The notes beneath the pieces were generated by a model. That model had not been told where the DNA came from. It saw nothing but the letters and a program-made list of their open reading frames with translations, and did not search any database. Source: Bryobacteraceae bacterium (GTDB lineage: Bacteria > Acidobacteriota > Terriglobia > Bryobacterales > Bryobacteraceae). From it: a DNA stretch of 6,692 nt. Numbering within the stretch: position 1 is the stretch's first letter; every line of letters starts with the position of its first letter. The stretch lies in the NCBI GenBank assembly GCA_030039005.1, contig JASHQT010000445.1, positions 1-6,692 on the forward strand. The letters are read 5' to 3'. Shown here piece by piece: positions 1 to 6,201 of this stretch. The translations under genes and the position numbers were made by a program.

Positions 1-233
1 TGGACAACCATATCCGCGCCGCCGAGTACCGCGCGATTTTCGGGTATTCGGACCTCTATCGCTATGCCATGGGCGCGATCCCGTCGATCCATATCGTGGT
101 GGATTTCGGACATGTGACGCTGACCGGCGTGGTGGATAGCCAGGCCGATAAGGACACCGCCTCTATTCGCGCCAATTCGGTTCCCGGCGTTTTTTCCGTA
201 ACGAACAATCTTCGCGTGGCGGAGAAGAGCTAG
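1..233 (+). CDS. BON-domain protein, C-terminal part (cut by left edge)
   Basis: Reading from base 3 gives 76 residues ending in TAG at 231-233; the start lies outside the window. The visible segment has the typical end of a BON domain: an IHIVVDFGHVTLTGVV strand pair, then a helix rich in D/A/K, then the closing GVFSVTNNLRV. BON domains are small alpha/beta modules found mainly in periplasmic or outer-membrane-associated proteins (OsmY is the known example) and are thought to bind phospholipid surfaces. The preceding residues (IRAAEYRAIFGYSDLYRYAMGA) look like the linker before the last BON repeat, so the whole protein may carry more than one. Export cannot be judged because the N-terminus is missing. 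Family assignment is confident; cellular role is unknown. Confidence 0.85.
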   Translation, partial: DNHIRAAEYRAIFGYSDLYRYAMGAIPSIHIVVDFGHVTLTGVVDSQADKDTASIRANSVPGVFSVTNNLRVAEKS

Positions 234-238
234 CCTCG

Positions 239-253
239 GCCGGCGCAACCGGC
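239..253. terminator. Weak stem-loop between convergent genes
   Basis: GCCGG (239-243), a five-base loop CGCAA, and CCGGC (249-253) form a 5-bp all-GC stem just after the BON-gene stop and before the 3' end of the minus-strand pseudogene. No T-run follows on either strand, so it would be at best a weak or factor-assisted terminator. The position supports the call; the structure alone does not. Confidence 0.25.
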
Positions 254-269
254 GGTTCGATGTTGAAAT

Positions 270-941
270 TCACGCCTGCGCTGCGGCTTCCTCCACCGGC
301 GTTTTTTCGCACACCCATCGGTTATAGTAGCGATGCGCAAAGTTGTGATAGACGAAGATCTGATGTTTCCAGCTAAAGGGCAAGTCCTCGAGTCTGGTGT
401 AGTAATCCGGTGATATCTTGGCGTGGGGCGATTGCGCGTTAAAGTCGCTGATGGCCTGGCGCTCTCCGGTGTAATCGCAGTGATCCTCACCGACGACAGG
501 CGTCAAAGTACATGGAGACCCGCGGCAGGAAGAATTTGCCCTCACCGTGCAGCATTTGAAAAGCATCCATGGTGGAGGAGTAAAAGTCCAGATCCCACAA
601 GATGCAGCCGATCGAGGCAGGATTGAAGCGCGCGAAGAAGTCGGTGCAAGTTTCCCGCCCTGGCCCCAGAATTAGTTGCGCTTTCTGGAGGCGTTTGCGG
701 AGCGCATCTTGATCCATAGGATAGTTGCCGGTCTTCCAGGAAAAAGGCATATCGCGGTAATCCGCAGGCGCAGGCAGGCCGACTCCGCTATCGAAGCCGT
801 GAATCTGGAAGTCGACCCCCAGTTCGCGCGTTACCTCGCCGCGCGCAGCCAGGACTGCGATAAGCGGGTCACCAGCTTTCGGGCCGCCAACAGTGTGAGT
901 GACCGGGGATACAATGCGGCGCGTAGCAGCGAGTTCAACAT
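270..941 (-). pseudogene. Decayed class I SAM-methyltransferase-like gene (frameshifted)
   Basis: Three minus-strand segments in different frames add up to one family. Segment 1 is 941-831: ATG, 36 residues beginning MLNSLLRAALYPRSLTLLAAR, then TAA. Segment 2 is open through about 840-500 and holds GVDFQIHGFDSGVGLPAP (797-744 region), ILWDLDFYSSTMDAF and FLPRVSMYFD. Segment 3 covers about 499-270, starting VVGEDHCDYTGE and ending in TGA at 272-270. The motif order GFD-G-GLP, LDFYSST, PRV-YFDD-GE, W..Q.F.YH.F matches a family of bacterial proteins annotated as class I SAM-dependent methyltransferases (TylF-like). The lesion near 499-501 looks like one extra base (GACGCCTGTC for GACGCTGTC), which turns YFD-VVGE into YFDACRR-stop. 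The lesion near 831-840 looks larger: the usual glycine-rich SAM-binding segment before GVDFQIHGFD is not recognisable in any frame, suggesting an internal deletion. Segment 2 alone has no ATG, GTG or TTG before an ATG at 750, inside the conserved region. The gene is therefore probably non-functional; the single-base lesion could alternatively be a sequencing error. Family call rests on recalled motif similarity. Confidence 0.7.
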
Positions 942-1034
942 TTTGCGGGTATCTCTTCTTATCCTGCTCTGAATGATGCGCCGCATAAAACTAGGAGAAT
1001 TGCTGGTTCCTTGGGCGGCGGACTTCGGTACACT

Positions 1035-1038
1035 AGGA
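1035..1038 (+). promoter_or_regulatory. Ribosome binding site of ppk
   Basis: AGGA lies seven bases before the ATG at 1046. An in-frame TAG at 1034-1036 overlaps it, so no upstream in-frame start is possible and the ATG is the first available start. Confidence 0.6.
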
Positions 1039-1045
1039 AAAACGC

Positions 1046-3151
1046 ATGTGCGCGGAAGCCGCTCGAGCGCCGCTCGAGTTCACCGATCTCGCCGAACTGA
1101 GCGATCCGTCCCTTTATTGGAACCGCGAACTCAGCCATCTGGAATTCCAGCGCCGCGTGCTCGAAGAAGCGCGCGACCGGCGCAATCCGCTGCTCGAGCG
1201 CGTGAAGTTCCTCGCCATTTTCGCCTCCAACATCGACGAGTTCTTCATGGTGCGCGTGGCCGGGGTTTTGCAGCAGATCGAAAACGGAGTGCAGGAAACC
1301 GGTCTCGACGGCCGCGGCCCTTCGGAAACCCTGGACGCCGTCCGCGCTTCGGTGGCGCGCCTGGTGAATGGCGCATATGATTTCCTGCGCGAAGAACTGC
1401 TTCCCGCGCTCGAAGAGAATCACATTCGTCTGCTGCAGTTAAACGAGCTCAGTCTCGAGCAGCGTGCGCAGCTCGACACCTTCTTCGCCGAAAAAGTCTT
1501 CCCCGTTCTGACGCCGTTGGCCTTCGATCCCGGCCGTCCTTTCCCGCATATCTCGAACCTGAGCCTGAATATCGCGGTCGCGGTGCGCGAGCCCGGCGGC
1601 GGCGGCGAACATTTTGCGCGCGTCAAGGTTCCTGATAGCTTGCCGCAATTGCTTCCCGTGGCGTTGAATCACGGCCCCAGAGCGCATGGCTTCGTCTGGC
1701 TGGAGCAGCTCATCATCGCAAACCTCCAGCATTTGTTTCCGGGCCTTGAAATCCTGCGCGCGCACGTCTTCCATCTCACGCGCGACGCTGAAGTCGCCAT
1801 CAAGGAACTGGAAACGGACGACCTGCTCGAAACCATCGAGGAAGCCGTCTGGCAGAGGCGCTTTCGCGATGCCGTCCGCCTGCAAGTGGACGCGCGCATG
1901 CCCGGCGCGATGATCGATCTGCTGGCCGCCAAGCTGGAGCTGGACCCGGCCAACATTTTCCGCGTGCAGGGTCCGCTCGATTTAAGCCGGTTGCGGCACC
2001 TCGCGGCGCTGGACCGTCCGGATTTGAAGGACAAGCCGTTCCTTCCGCACACACCCGCGGGCTTCGCCTTGAAAGACGAGGATGTTTTTGACGCGATCCG
2101 CCGGCAGGATCACCTGCTGCACCATCCCTACGAATCGTTCCAGCCCGTCGTGGAGTTCCTGCGCACAGCCGCCAAAGATCCGCACGTATTGGCCATCAAG
2201 ATGACGCTGTACCGCCTGGGACGCAACTCACCCATCGTGGAGGCTCTGCTCGAAGCCGTCAAGAACGGCAAACAGGTGGCCGTCGTCGTCGAATTGAAAG
2301 CGCGGTTCGATGAAGAGAGCAACATCGAATGGGCTCGCGCGCTGGAGCGCGAGGGCGTGCACGTAGTCTACGGCCTGCTGGGGCTGAAAGTGCACTCCAA
2401 GGTCATCCTGGTGGTGCGCCGTGAAGGCGAAGCCATCCGCCGCTATTGCCATTTAGCGACCGGCAACTACAACCCCGTCACCGCGCGCTTGTACACCGAT
2501 CTCGGCCTGTTCACATGCGACGAGGAAATCGGCGCGGACGCGACGGATTTGTTCAATTATCTGACCGGCTACTCACGCAAGAAAACGTTCCGCAAGCTTT
2601 TAGTCGCCCCGCTCAATCTGCGCCAGCGCATGGAGGAAATGATCTTGCGCGAGATCGATATCCAACGCCGCGGCGGGCGCGGGCGCATCATCATGAAGAT
2701 GAACGCGCTTGAAGACGGACCCATCATCAAGCTGCTGTATCAAGCTTCGCAAGCAGGCGTGGCGGTGGACCTGATCGTTCGCGCGGCCTGCTGCCTGCGG
2801 CCGCAAACGCCCGGAATCAGCGAGAACATTCACGTCCGCAGCGTTCTCGGCCGTTTTCTCGAACACAGCCGCATTTTCTATTTCCGCAACAACGGTGCCG
2901 AGGAATGCTACCTGGGCAGCGCCGATCTGATGCCGCGCAATCTGAACCGGCGCGTCGAGGTGCTGTTTCCGGTCAGCCGGCCGGAGCTGATCAAGCGCAT
3001 TCGCGACGAAATCCTGCACTCCTACCTGCACGACGACATTGGCGCGCGCCACATGTCCAAGGACGGCGCCTACTCGGCAAAGTCGCGACGCGCGGGCGGC
3101 GATTGCCAGGCCTGGTTCCTCGCGCAGCGAACGTTGTCTGCGGTGCGTTAA
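1046..3151 (+). CDS. ppk: Polyphosphate kinase 1
   Basis: This is a 701-residue PPK1, close to the usual length of about 690-720. PPK1 reversibly transfers the gamma-phosphate of ATP to inorganic polyphosphate through a phosphohistidine intermediate and is usually membrane-associated. The N-terminal domain opens with YWNRELSHLEFQRRVLEEA (24-42) and has FASNIDEFFMVRVAG (59-73). The two catalytic C-terminal domains have a phospholipase-D-like fold. Residues matching E. coli PPK sit at a constant offset of +15: autophosphorylated H450 (GLKVHSK, E. coli H435), H607 (FLEHSR, H592), metal or phosphate ligands R390 (YR) and R420 (KAR), nucleotide-stacking Y483 (LYTDLG) and R579 (IVRA). CCLRP and ISENI (582-594) are also present. 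No key residue is missing. The stop TAA shares its last A with the ATG of the following DinB-like gene, so the two are very likely cotranscribed and translationally coupled. No Pho-box-like repeat is visible in the 104 bases upstream. Confidence 0.97.
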   Translation: MCAEAARAPLEFTDLAELSDPSLYWNRELSHLEFQRRVLEEARDRRNPLLERVKFLAIFASNIDEFFMVRVAGVLQQIENGVQETGLDGRGPSETLDAVRASVARLVNGAYDFLREELLPALEENHIRLLQLNELSLEQRAQLDTFFAEKVFPVLTPLAFDPGRPFPHISNLSLNIAVAVREPGGGGEHFARVKVPDSLPQLLPVALNHGPRAHGFVWLEQLIIANLQHLFPGLEILRAHVFHLTRDAEVAIKELETDDLLETIEEAVWQRRFRDAVRLQVDARMPGAMIDLLAAKLELDPANIFRVQGPLDLSRLRHLAALDRPDLKDKPFLPHTPAGFALKDEDVFDAIRRQDHLLHHPYESFQPVVEFLRTAAKDPHVLAIKMTLYRLGRNSPIVEALLEAVKNGKQVAVVVELKARFDEESNIEWARALEREGVHVVYGLLGLKVHSKVILVVRREGEAIRRYCHLATGNYNPVTARLYTDLGLFTCDEEIGADATDLFNYLTGYSRKKTFRKLLVAPLNLRQRMEEMILREIDIQRRGGRGRIIMKMNALEDGPIIKLLYQASQAGVAVDLIVRAACCLRPQTPGISENIHVRSVLGRFLEHSRIFYFRNNGAEECYLGSADLMPRNLNRRVEVLFPVSRPELIKRIRDEILHSYLHDDIGARHMSKDGAYSAKSRRAGGDCQAWFLAQRTLSAVR

Positions 3152-3594
3152 TGGCTCAGGATTTCGCTAGCGAGCTTCCCGAAATCGTCGAGCGGGAAGC
3201 GGCTCGTCTGCTCCAGATTTCGGACGGCACGGCCAGTGTGAAACCGTTCCCCGCCGCCTGGTCGAAGAAGGAAGAGCTTGGCCACTTGATCGATTCGGCG
3301 GCCAACAATCAGGCGCGCTTCGTGGCCGCGTCGCTGCAACCGGAGTTTCGCGCCCCCGGTTATGACCAGGACGGATGGGTGCATCGCCACGGATACAACG
3401 AAATGCCGTGGGCGGAGATCGTCGATTTCTGGCGCCGCTACAATCATGTTCTCGCGGCGCTGGTTCGCCGCATTCCGGAGGATCGCCTCGAAACCCCATG
3501 CTTCATCGGTGACGGGCCGCAGGTGACGTTGGGATTTCTGGTGCACGATTATCTGCGCCACCTGCGTCACCATCTGGACCACATTTTGAAATGA
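3151..3594 (+). CDS. DinB/YfiT-like putative metal-dependent protein
   Basis: The 147-residue product fits the DinB superfamily (DinB_2 type), a four-helix bundle that usually binds a divalent metal through three histidines; characterised relatives include thiol-dependent S-transferases such as the bacillithiol enzyme BstA/YfiT. Visible features are KPFPAAWSKKEELGHLIDSA (31-50) with candidate ligand H45, the conserved PGYDQDGWV (69-77), W94 and Y97 in FWRRYN, RIPEDRL (107-113), and a C-terminal HLRHH giving an HxxxH pair (H137, H141). The frame is open further upstream to 2905, but that part overlaps ppk; the ATG at 3151 gives the normal family length and overlaps the ppk TAA by one base (TAATG). 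I see no clear Shine-Dalgarno, so translation probably depends on coupling to ppk. The substrate is unknown; a link to polyphosphate is suggested only by position. Confidence 0.85.
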   Translation: MAQDFASELPEIVEREAARLLQISDGTASVKPFPAAWSKKEELGHLIDSAANNQARFVAASLQPEFRAPGYDQDGWVHRHGYNEMPWAEIVDFWRRYNHVLAALVRRIPEDRLETPCFIGDGPQVTLGFLVHDYLRHLRHHLDHILK

Positions 3595-3654
3595 ATGTCC
3601 ACCTGGACCGCTAAGCTTCTCGCGCTGCGCTAAACTAAACAAATCCCGGTAGAA

Positions 3655-3684
3655 ATGGATTATGCCGGCATCACGTACAGATGA
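3655..3684 (+). other. Possible 9-codon upstream ORF overlapping the nadD start
   Basis: ATG at 3655 reads MDYAGITYR and stops at TGA 3682-3684, giving an ATGA overlap with the nadD start at 3681. The nadD ATG has no recognisable Shine-Dalgarno of its own, so this mini-ORF could deliver ribosomes to it. Against it, the only purine-rich motif before the mini-ORF (GGTAG, 3648-3652) is just two bases from its ATG, too close for a normal site, and a short ORF here can arise by chance. Confidence 0.25.
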
Positions 3685-4253
3685 AACTCGCCCTTTTCGG
3701 CGGCACCTTCGACCCCATCCATAACGCCCACCTCACCGTGGCGCGCGAAGCCGCCGACCAGCTTCACCTGGACCAGGTCTGGTTCATTCCCGCCGCGCAC
3801 CCGCCGCACAAGTCCGATCACACCGGCGCGAGCTACGAAGACCGCTTCCAGATGGTGGAGCTCGCGTGCCAAGCCGACGCACGTTTCGTTGCTTCGCGCC
3901 TCGAAGCTGGCCAAGGCAAAAGTTATTCCGTGGACACCGTGGAGCGTGTCCGCGCGCTCGGCGAACAGCCTTACTTCATTATCGGCGCCGATGCTTTCGC
4001 GGAAATCACCAGTTGGCACCGCTGGCAGGACCTGGTCCGGCTGACCGAGTTCATCGTCGTCACCCGGCCGGGCCATCATTATGCCGCGCCGCCGGAAGCC
4101 CGCGTACATCGCCTGGAAACCGTGGCGCTCCCGGTATCCTCGTCCGATATCCGCCGGCAGCTCGCTGAGGGCAAGATTCCGCCCGATCTGCCCCCAGCGG
4201 TGGACCGTTACATCTCCGAACATGGTCTATACCAGCCCGCGCCTATCCTTTAA
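3681..4253 (+). CDS. nadD: Nicotinate-nucleotide adenylyltransferase
   Basis: NadD adenylates nicotinic acid mononucleotide with ATP to give deamido-NAD, the penultimate step of NAD synthesis shared by the de novo and Preiss-Handler routes; it is cytosolic. The 190-residue length is usual. The nucleotidyltransferase signature GGTFDPIHNAH (7-17) is at the N-terminus; the HxGH element reads H14-N-A-H17, with alanine where most NadD proteins have glycine. Further hallmarks are PPHK (41-44), SYSVDT (81-86), IGADA (101-105), SWHRW (111-115), TRPG (128-131) and the ATP-binding SSSDIR (153-158), equivalent to ISSTxIR. No in-frame start exists just upstream of the ATG at 3681, and no clear ribosome binding site is seen. 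The gene follows the DinB-like gene by 86 bases and is not followed by rsfS, a common partner elsewhere. Confidence 0.95.
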   Translation: MKLALFGGTFDPIHNAHLTVAREAADQLHLDQVWFIPAAHPPHKSDHTGASYEDRFQMVELACQADARFVASRLEAGQGKSYSVDTVERVRALGEQPYFIIGADAFAEITSWHRWQDLVRLTEFIVVTRPGHHYAAPPEARVHRLETVALPVSSSDIRRQLAEGKIPPDLPPAVDRYISEHGLYQPAPIL

Positions 4254-4290
4254 CTCCTTTAGATCCAAATGGAAGCAGCTCCTTCAACCA

Positions 4291-4323
4291 TAAGTCATCA
4301 ATTCGTAATGCAGTTGTAACCAG
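4291..4323 (+). promoter_or_regulatory. Pho-box-like array, three 11-bp direct repeats
   Basis: Three consecutive 11-mers, TAAGTCATCAA (4291), TTCGTAATGCA (4302) and GTTGTAACCAG (4313), place GTCAT, GTAAT and GTAAC at 4294, 4305 and 4316, exactly 11 bases apart. PhoB-family regulators bind head-to-tail 11-bp repeats with a TGTCA-like core (E. coli consensus unit CTGTCATAAAT). The first unit, read from 4292, matches that consensus at 8 of 11 positions; the other two match less well. The array ends 31 bases before the start codon of a PhoB-like regulator, so autoregulation is likely. No convincing -10 hexamer could be placed. Confidence 0.55.
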
Positions 4324-4338
4324 ATTCGGGTTACCTTC

Positions 4339-4345
4339 AAGGAAA
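4339..4345 (+). promoter_or_regulatory. Ribosome binding site of the response regulator
   Basis: AAGGAAA lies about 9-11 bases before the ATG at 4355, slightly long but acceptable spacing, and supports that start. Confidence 0.5.
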
Positions 4346-4354
4346 GATCAGGCC

Positions 4355-5059
4355 ATGAAGAAAATCGTCATTATCGAAGATGATTCCGACCTCTTCGCCC
4401 TTCTAAAGTACAACCTGGAAAAGGAGGGGTTCGCGGTGGCCGGCGCGCAAACCGGGCGAGGCGCCATTGAGCTGTGCCGGCGCGAGCGTCCGGACCTGTT
4501 GATCCTGGACATTATGCTGCCGGATTCCGACGGCCTGGAGATCTGCAAAAGCCTTCGCAATCACTCCGAGCTCGCGCATGTGCCGATCATTTTCCTGACC
4601 GCGCGCGCTTCGGAGACCGACCGCATCCTCGGCCTGGAGCTAGGCGCGAACGACTACATCGTCAAGCCGTTTTTCATCCGCGAGCTGATCGCCCGCGTGA
4701 AGAATCAATTCCGAACGCAGACGTCGCCCGCCCGCACCATTCGGGCCGGGGAGCTGGAGTTGGACCGCGCGAGCTGCCGCGTCACGCTGCGCGGCGCTGA
4801 AGTGGCTCTCACGGCCACCGAGTTCCGGCTGCTCGAATTTCTGATGAGCCGCCCCGGCGTGGTCTACAGCCGCGAGCAACTTCTGGACGCCGTCTGGGGT
4901 CATGACCGCGCGGTGACGGACCGCACCGTGGACGTCTACATCCTGCGGCTGCGGCAGAAAATCGAACCCGATCCGACCAATCCCTCGTTCATTCGCGCCG
5001 TGCGCGGGTTTGGGTACAGCTTCAACGAGCAGACCGTCGAATCGCCGGTGAAGGTCTGA
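4355..5059 (+). CDS. PhoB/OmpR-family response regulator
   Basis: This 234-residue two-domain transcription factor has a receiver (about 1-120) and a C-terminal winged helix (about 130-225). The receiver shows the acidic pocket E8-D9-D10, phosphoacceptor D52 (LDIMLP), T82 (FLTA), switch aromatic Y101 and K104 (VKPF), so it should be phosphorylated normally. The effector domain has LTATEFRLLEFLMSRPGVVY (152-171), SREQLLDAVWG and the recognition region DRTVDVYILRLRQKIE (189-204), ending VRGFGYSF. The DRTVDV-I-RLR signature is very close to E. coli PhoB, which supports recognition of Pho-box-like DNA. No histidine kinase gene follows: the next gene converges on the opposite strand 21 bases away, so any PhoR-like partner is elsewhere. 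The upstream 11-bp repeat array suggests autoregulation. It could be a true phosphate regulator or another PhoB-subfamily member; the sequence alone does not settle which. Confidence 0.93.
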   Translation: MKKIVIIEDDSDLFALLKYNLEKEGFAVAGAQTGRGAIELCRRERPDLLILDIMLPDSDGLEICKSLRNHSELAHVPIIFLTARASETDRILGLELGANDYIVKPFFIRELIARVKNQFRTQTSPARTIRAGELELDRASCRVTLRGAEVALTATEFRLLEFLMSRPGVVYSREQLLDAVWGHDRAVTDRTVDVYILRLRQKIEPDPTNPSFIRAVRGFGYSFNEQTVESPVKV

Positions 5060-5080
5060 GCCGCGCGATCGACTGCGTCC

Positions 5081-5629
5081 TTAGTGGACCGGCCTCAGGC
5101 TCCGGATGGCCCAAAAAAATGCCTTTTCGAATGACGACGAGGCTTTGTCGCCCGCGTTGTATCTTAGGTGCCCAGCGAACAACTTGCCACCAAACTCCCA
5201 ATAGACACCAATCGAGTGCTCTGCCCGCTCATCCGGGCTAAGTTTTGCCTCGTCGTAAGCGCAGATAACTGCATGCAAAGCGCGTGATTCTGGTGGAAAC
5301 TGAAACTTCTCGATCGGCTGGATCGCCGAAGCTTCCGCATTCATATCCGCCAGCGCCCATCCCTCGGGCGTCTTCGACCTGCCTTGAGGCCCCGTCATTA
5401 TGACAGCACCGCCCTCCGGAATTTGATCCTGTATGAATCTTGCCGAGCGCGGCGCATAGAAAAACACAGGCGTATCAAGACCAGTGGAAACGCCCCAGCC
5501 CACAGGCACAGCCATGGAAAATCCGTATTTCCGGCTGATAAAACGCCTTGCCGCCCCGTGACCTTCCACTGTCCCCTGGCTTAGTGCCGGCGCGACGGCC
5601 AAAACCGCGAGAAGAACGACTCTAGCCAT
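5081..5629 (-). CDS. Small exported protein of unknown function
   Basis: The 182-residue product starts with a short signal peptide: M-A-R, a hydrophobic stretch VVLLAVLAVAPA (4-15), and likely cleavage after ALS (15-17). It is therefore probably periplasmic or secreted. After it comes YGFSMAVPVGW (35-45), a pattern seen at the start of PsbP/MOG1-like (DUF1795-type) domains, but the rest is too divergent to assign a family. One cysteine (C123) remains in the mature chain. The ATG at 5629 lies five bases after the stop of the flavin reductase gene on the same strand, so it is almost surely in that operon; no good ribosome binding site is visible. Hand-counted GC over 5101-5280 is about 53% against about 66% in ppk, hinting at a different history. 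It converges on the response regulator with a 21-base gap lacking an obvious terminator. Function unknown. Confidence 0.75.
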   Translation of the reverse strand: MARVVLLAVLAVAPALSQGTVEGHGAARRFISRKYGFSMAVPVGWGVSTGLDTPVFFYAPRSARFIQDQIPEGGAVIMTGPQGRSKTPEGWALADMNAEASAIQPIEKFQFPPESRALHAVICAYDEAKLSPDERAEHSIGVYWEFGGKLFAGHLRYNAGDKASSSFEKAFFWAIRSLRPVH

Positions 5630-5634
5630 TCAGA

Positions 5635-6201
5635 TTACGTAACCGGCGGGTCGATATTGCCGATCGAAAATAGCGAAAATTCGTCCTCCGGCCACTGGAT
5701 CGGCGTGCCGCGCTCTTCGTGCATGTGATGATAGCGGCCGCCGAAGAACAGCAGCGGACGGCCTTCGTTGGCCTCGAAATGCTCCACCCGCGCGATGTAC
5801 AGCGTGTGATCGCCCGCCGGATGTATGTCGATCACTTCCACCACAAAGTACGCCACCCCACCGCCGATCATGGGAATCCCCTCGCGATGGACGACGCGCA
5901 CGTGCAGATCAGGCGATGGCCGCCCGGCGAAATGGTTGCTGTGCGCGTCCTGATCCTCGGCCAGCACGCTGATCCCGAAGCGCCGCACCGTGGGCAGGAT
6001 GCGGTGCATGTTGGAGCGGTTATCGAGCGAAACCAGGATCAGCGGCGGCTCGAGCGACACGGAAATGAACGCGTTGGCGGTCATCCCGTGCATCTTGCCC
6101 TCGGCCTGGGCCGTGAGAACCGTGACGCCCGAGGCAAAGCGTCCTAGTGCGTTGCGAAACTGTCGCGTATCGATCTGAGCGGCCACGAAAGCCGGCGGCA
6201 A
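5635..6201 (-). CDS. HpaC-type flavin reductase
   Basis: The 188-residue product belongs to the flavin reductase-like (FMN-binding split barrel) family, which uses NAD(P)H to reduce free FMN or FAD for a partner monooxygenase. Family hallmarks are FRNALGRFASGVTVLTA (15-31), GMTANAFISVSLEPPLILVS (39-58), FGISVLAEDQ (75-84), HFAGR (90-94), the GDHTLYIARV element (130-139) that usually contacts NADH and flavin, and PLLFFGGRYH (149-158). It follows an HpaB-type oxygenase gene with no gap, so it very likely supplies that enzyme with reduced flavin. The start is ambiguous: codon 1 is TTG (6201-6199), immediately after the oxygenase TAA, while GTG at codon 6 (6186-6184) would give a family-like N-terminus too. 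Neither has a clear ribosome binding site, consistent with reinitiation. It could instead serve other flavin-dependent oxygenases; the exact flavin is not evident. Confidence 0.9.
   Translation of the reverse strand: MPPAFVAAQIDTRQFRNALGRFASGVTVLTAQAEGKMHGMTANAFISVSLEPPLILVSLDNRSNMHRILPTVRRFGISVLAEDQDAHSNHFAGRPSPDLHVRVVHREGIPMIGGGVAYFVVEVIDIHPAGDHTLYIARVEHFEANEGRPLLFFGGRYHHMHEERGTPIQWPEDEFSLFSIGNIDPPVT

Noticed and set aside
499..501. Programmed frameshifting in the methyltransferase-like gene
   Set aside because: No slippery heptamer or obvious stimulatory hairpin is visible, and a second lesion in the same gene favours decay.
1011..1034. Possible ppk promoter, TTGGGC with TACACT
   Set aside because: The spacer is only 12 bases and the -10 candidate overlaps the ribosome binding site, so the geometry does not fit a sigma-70 promoter.
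1059..1078. Direct repeat CCGCTCGAG, twice at 11-base spacing
   Set aside because: It lies inside the ppk coding start and is explained by alanine, arginine and leucine codons in GC-rich DNA; there is no sign of an operator.
959..1423. Minus-strand open frame of 154 codons across the ppk start
   Set aside because: It lies opposite the strongly conserved ppk N-terminus and its translation resembles no family; it is an antisense shadow in high-GC DNA.
3604..3636. Possible nadD promoter, TGGACC with TAAACT
   Set aside because: The spacer of about 21 bases is too long and the -10 match is only 4 of 6.
3148..3642. Minus-strand open frame of 164 codons over the DinB-like gene
   Set aside because: The plus strand encodes recognisable DinB motifs; the antisense product has no recognisable domain.
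3660..4223. Minus-strand open frame of 187 codons over nadD
   Set aside because: It is nearly as long as nadD, but every NadD motif is on the plus strand and the antisense translation looks like a codon shadow.
5060..5080. Terminator between the convergent response regulator and exported-protein genes
   Set aside because: No GC-rich stem followed by a T-run on either strand could be found in the 21-base gap.
5719..6147. Plus-strand open frame of 142 codons over the flavin reductase gene
   Set aside because: It is antisense to a clear flavin reductase and has no recognisable motif.
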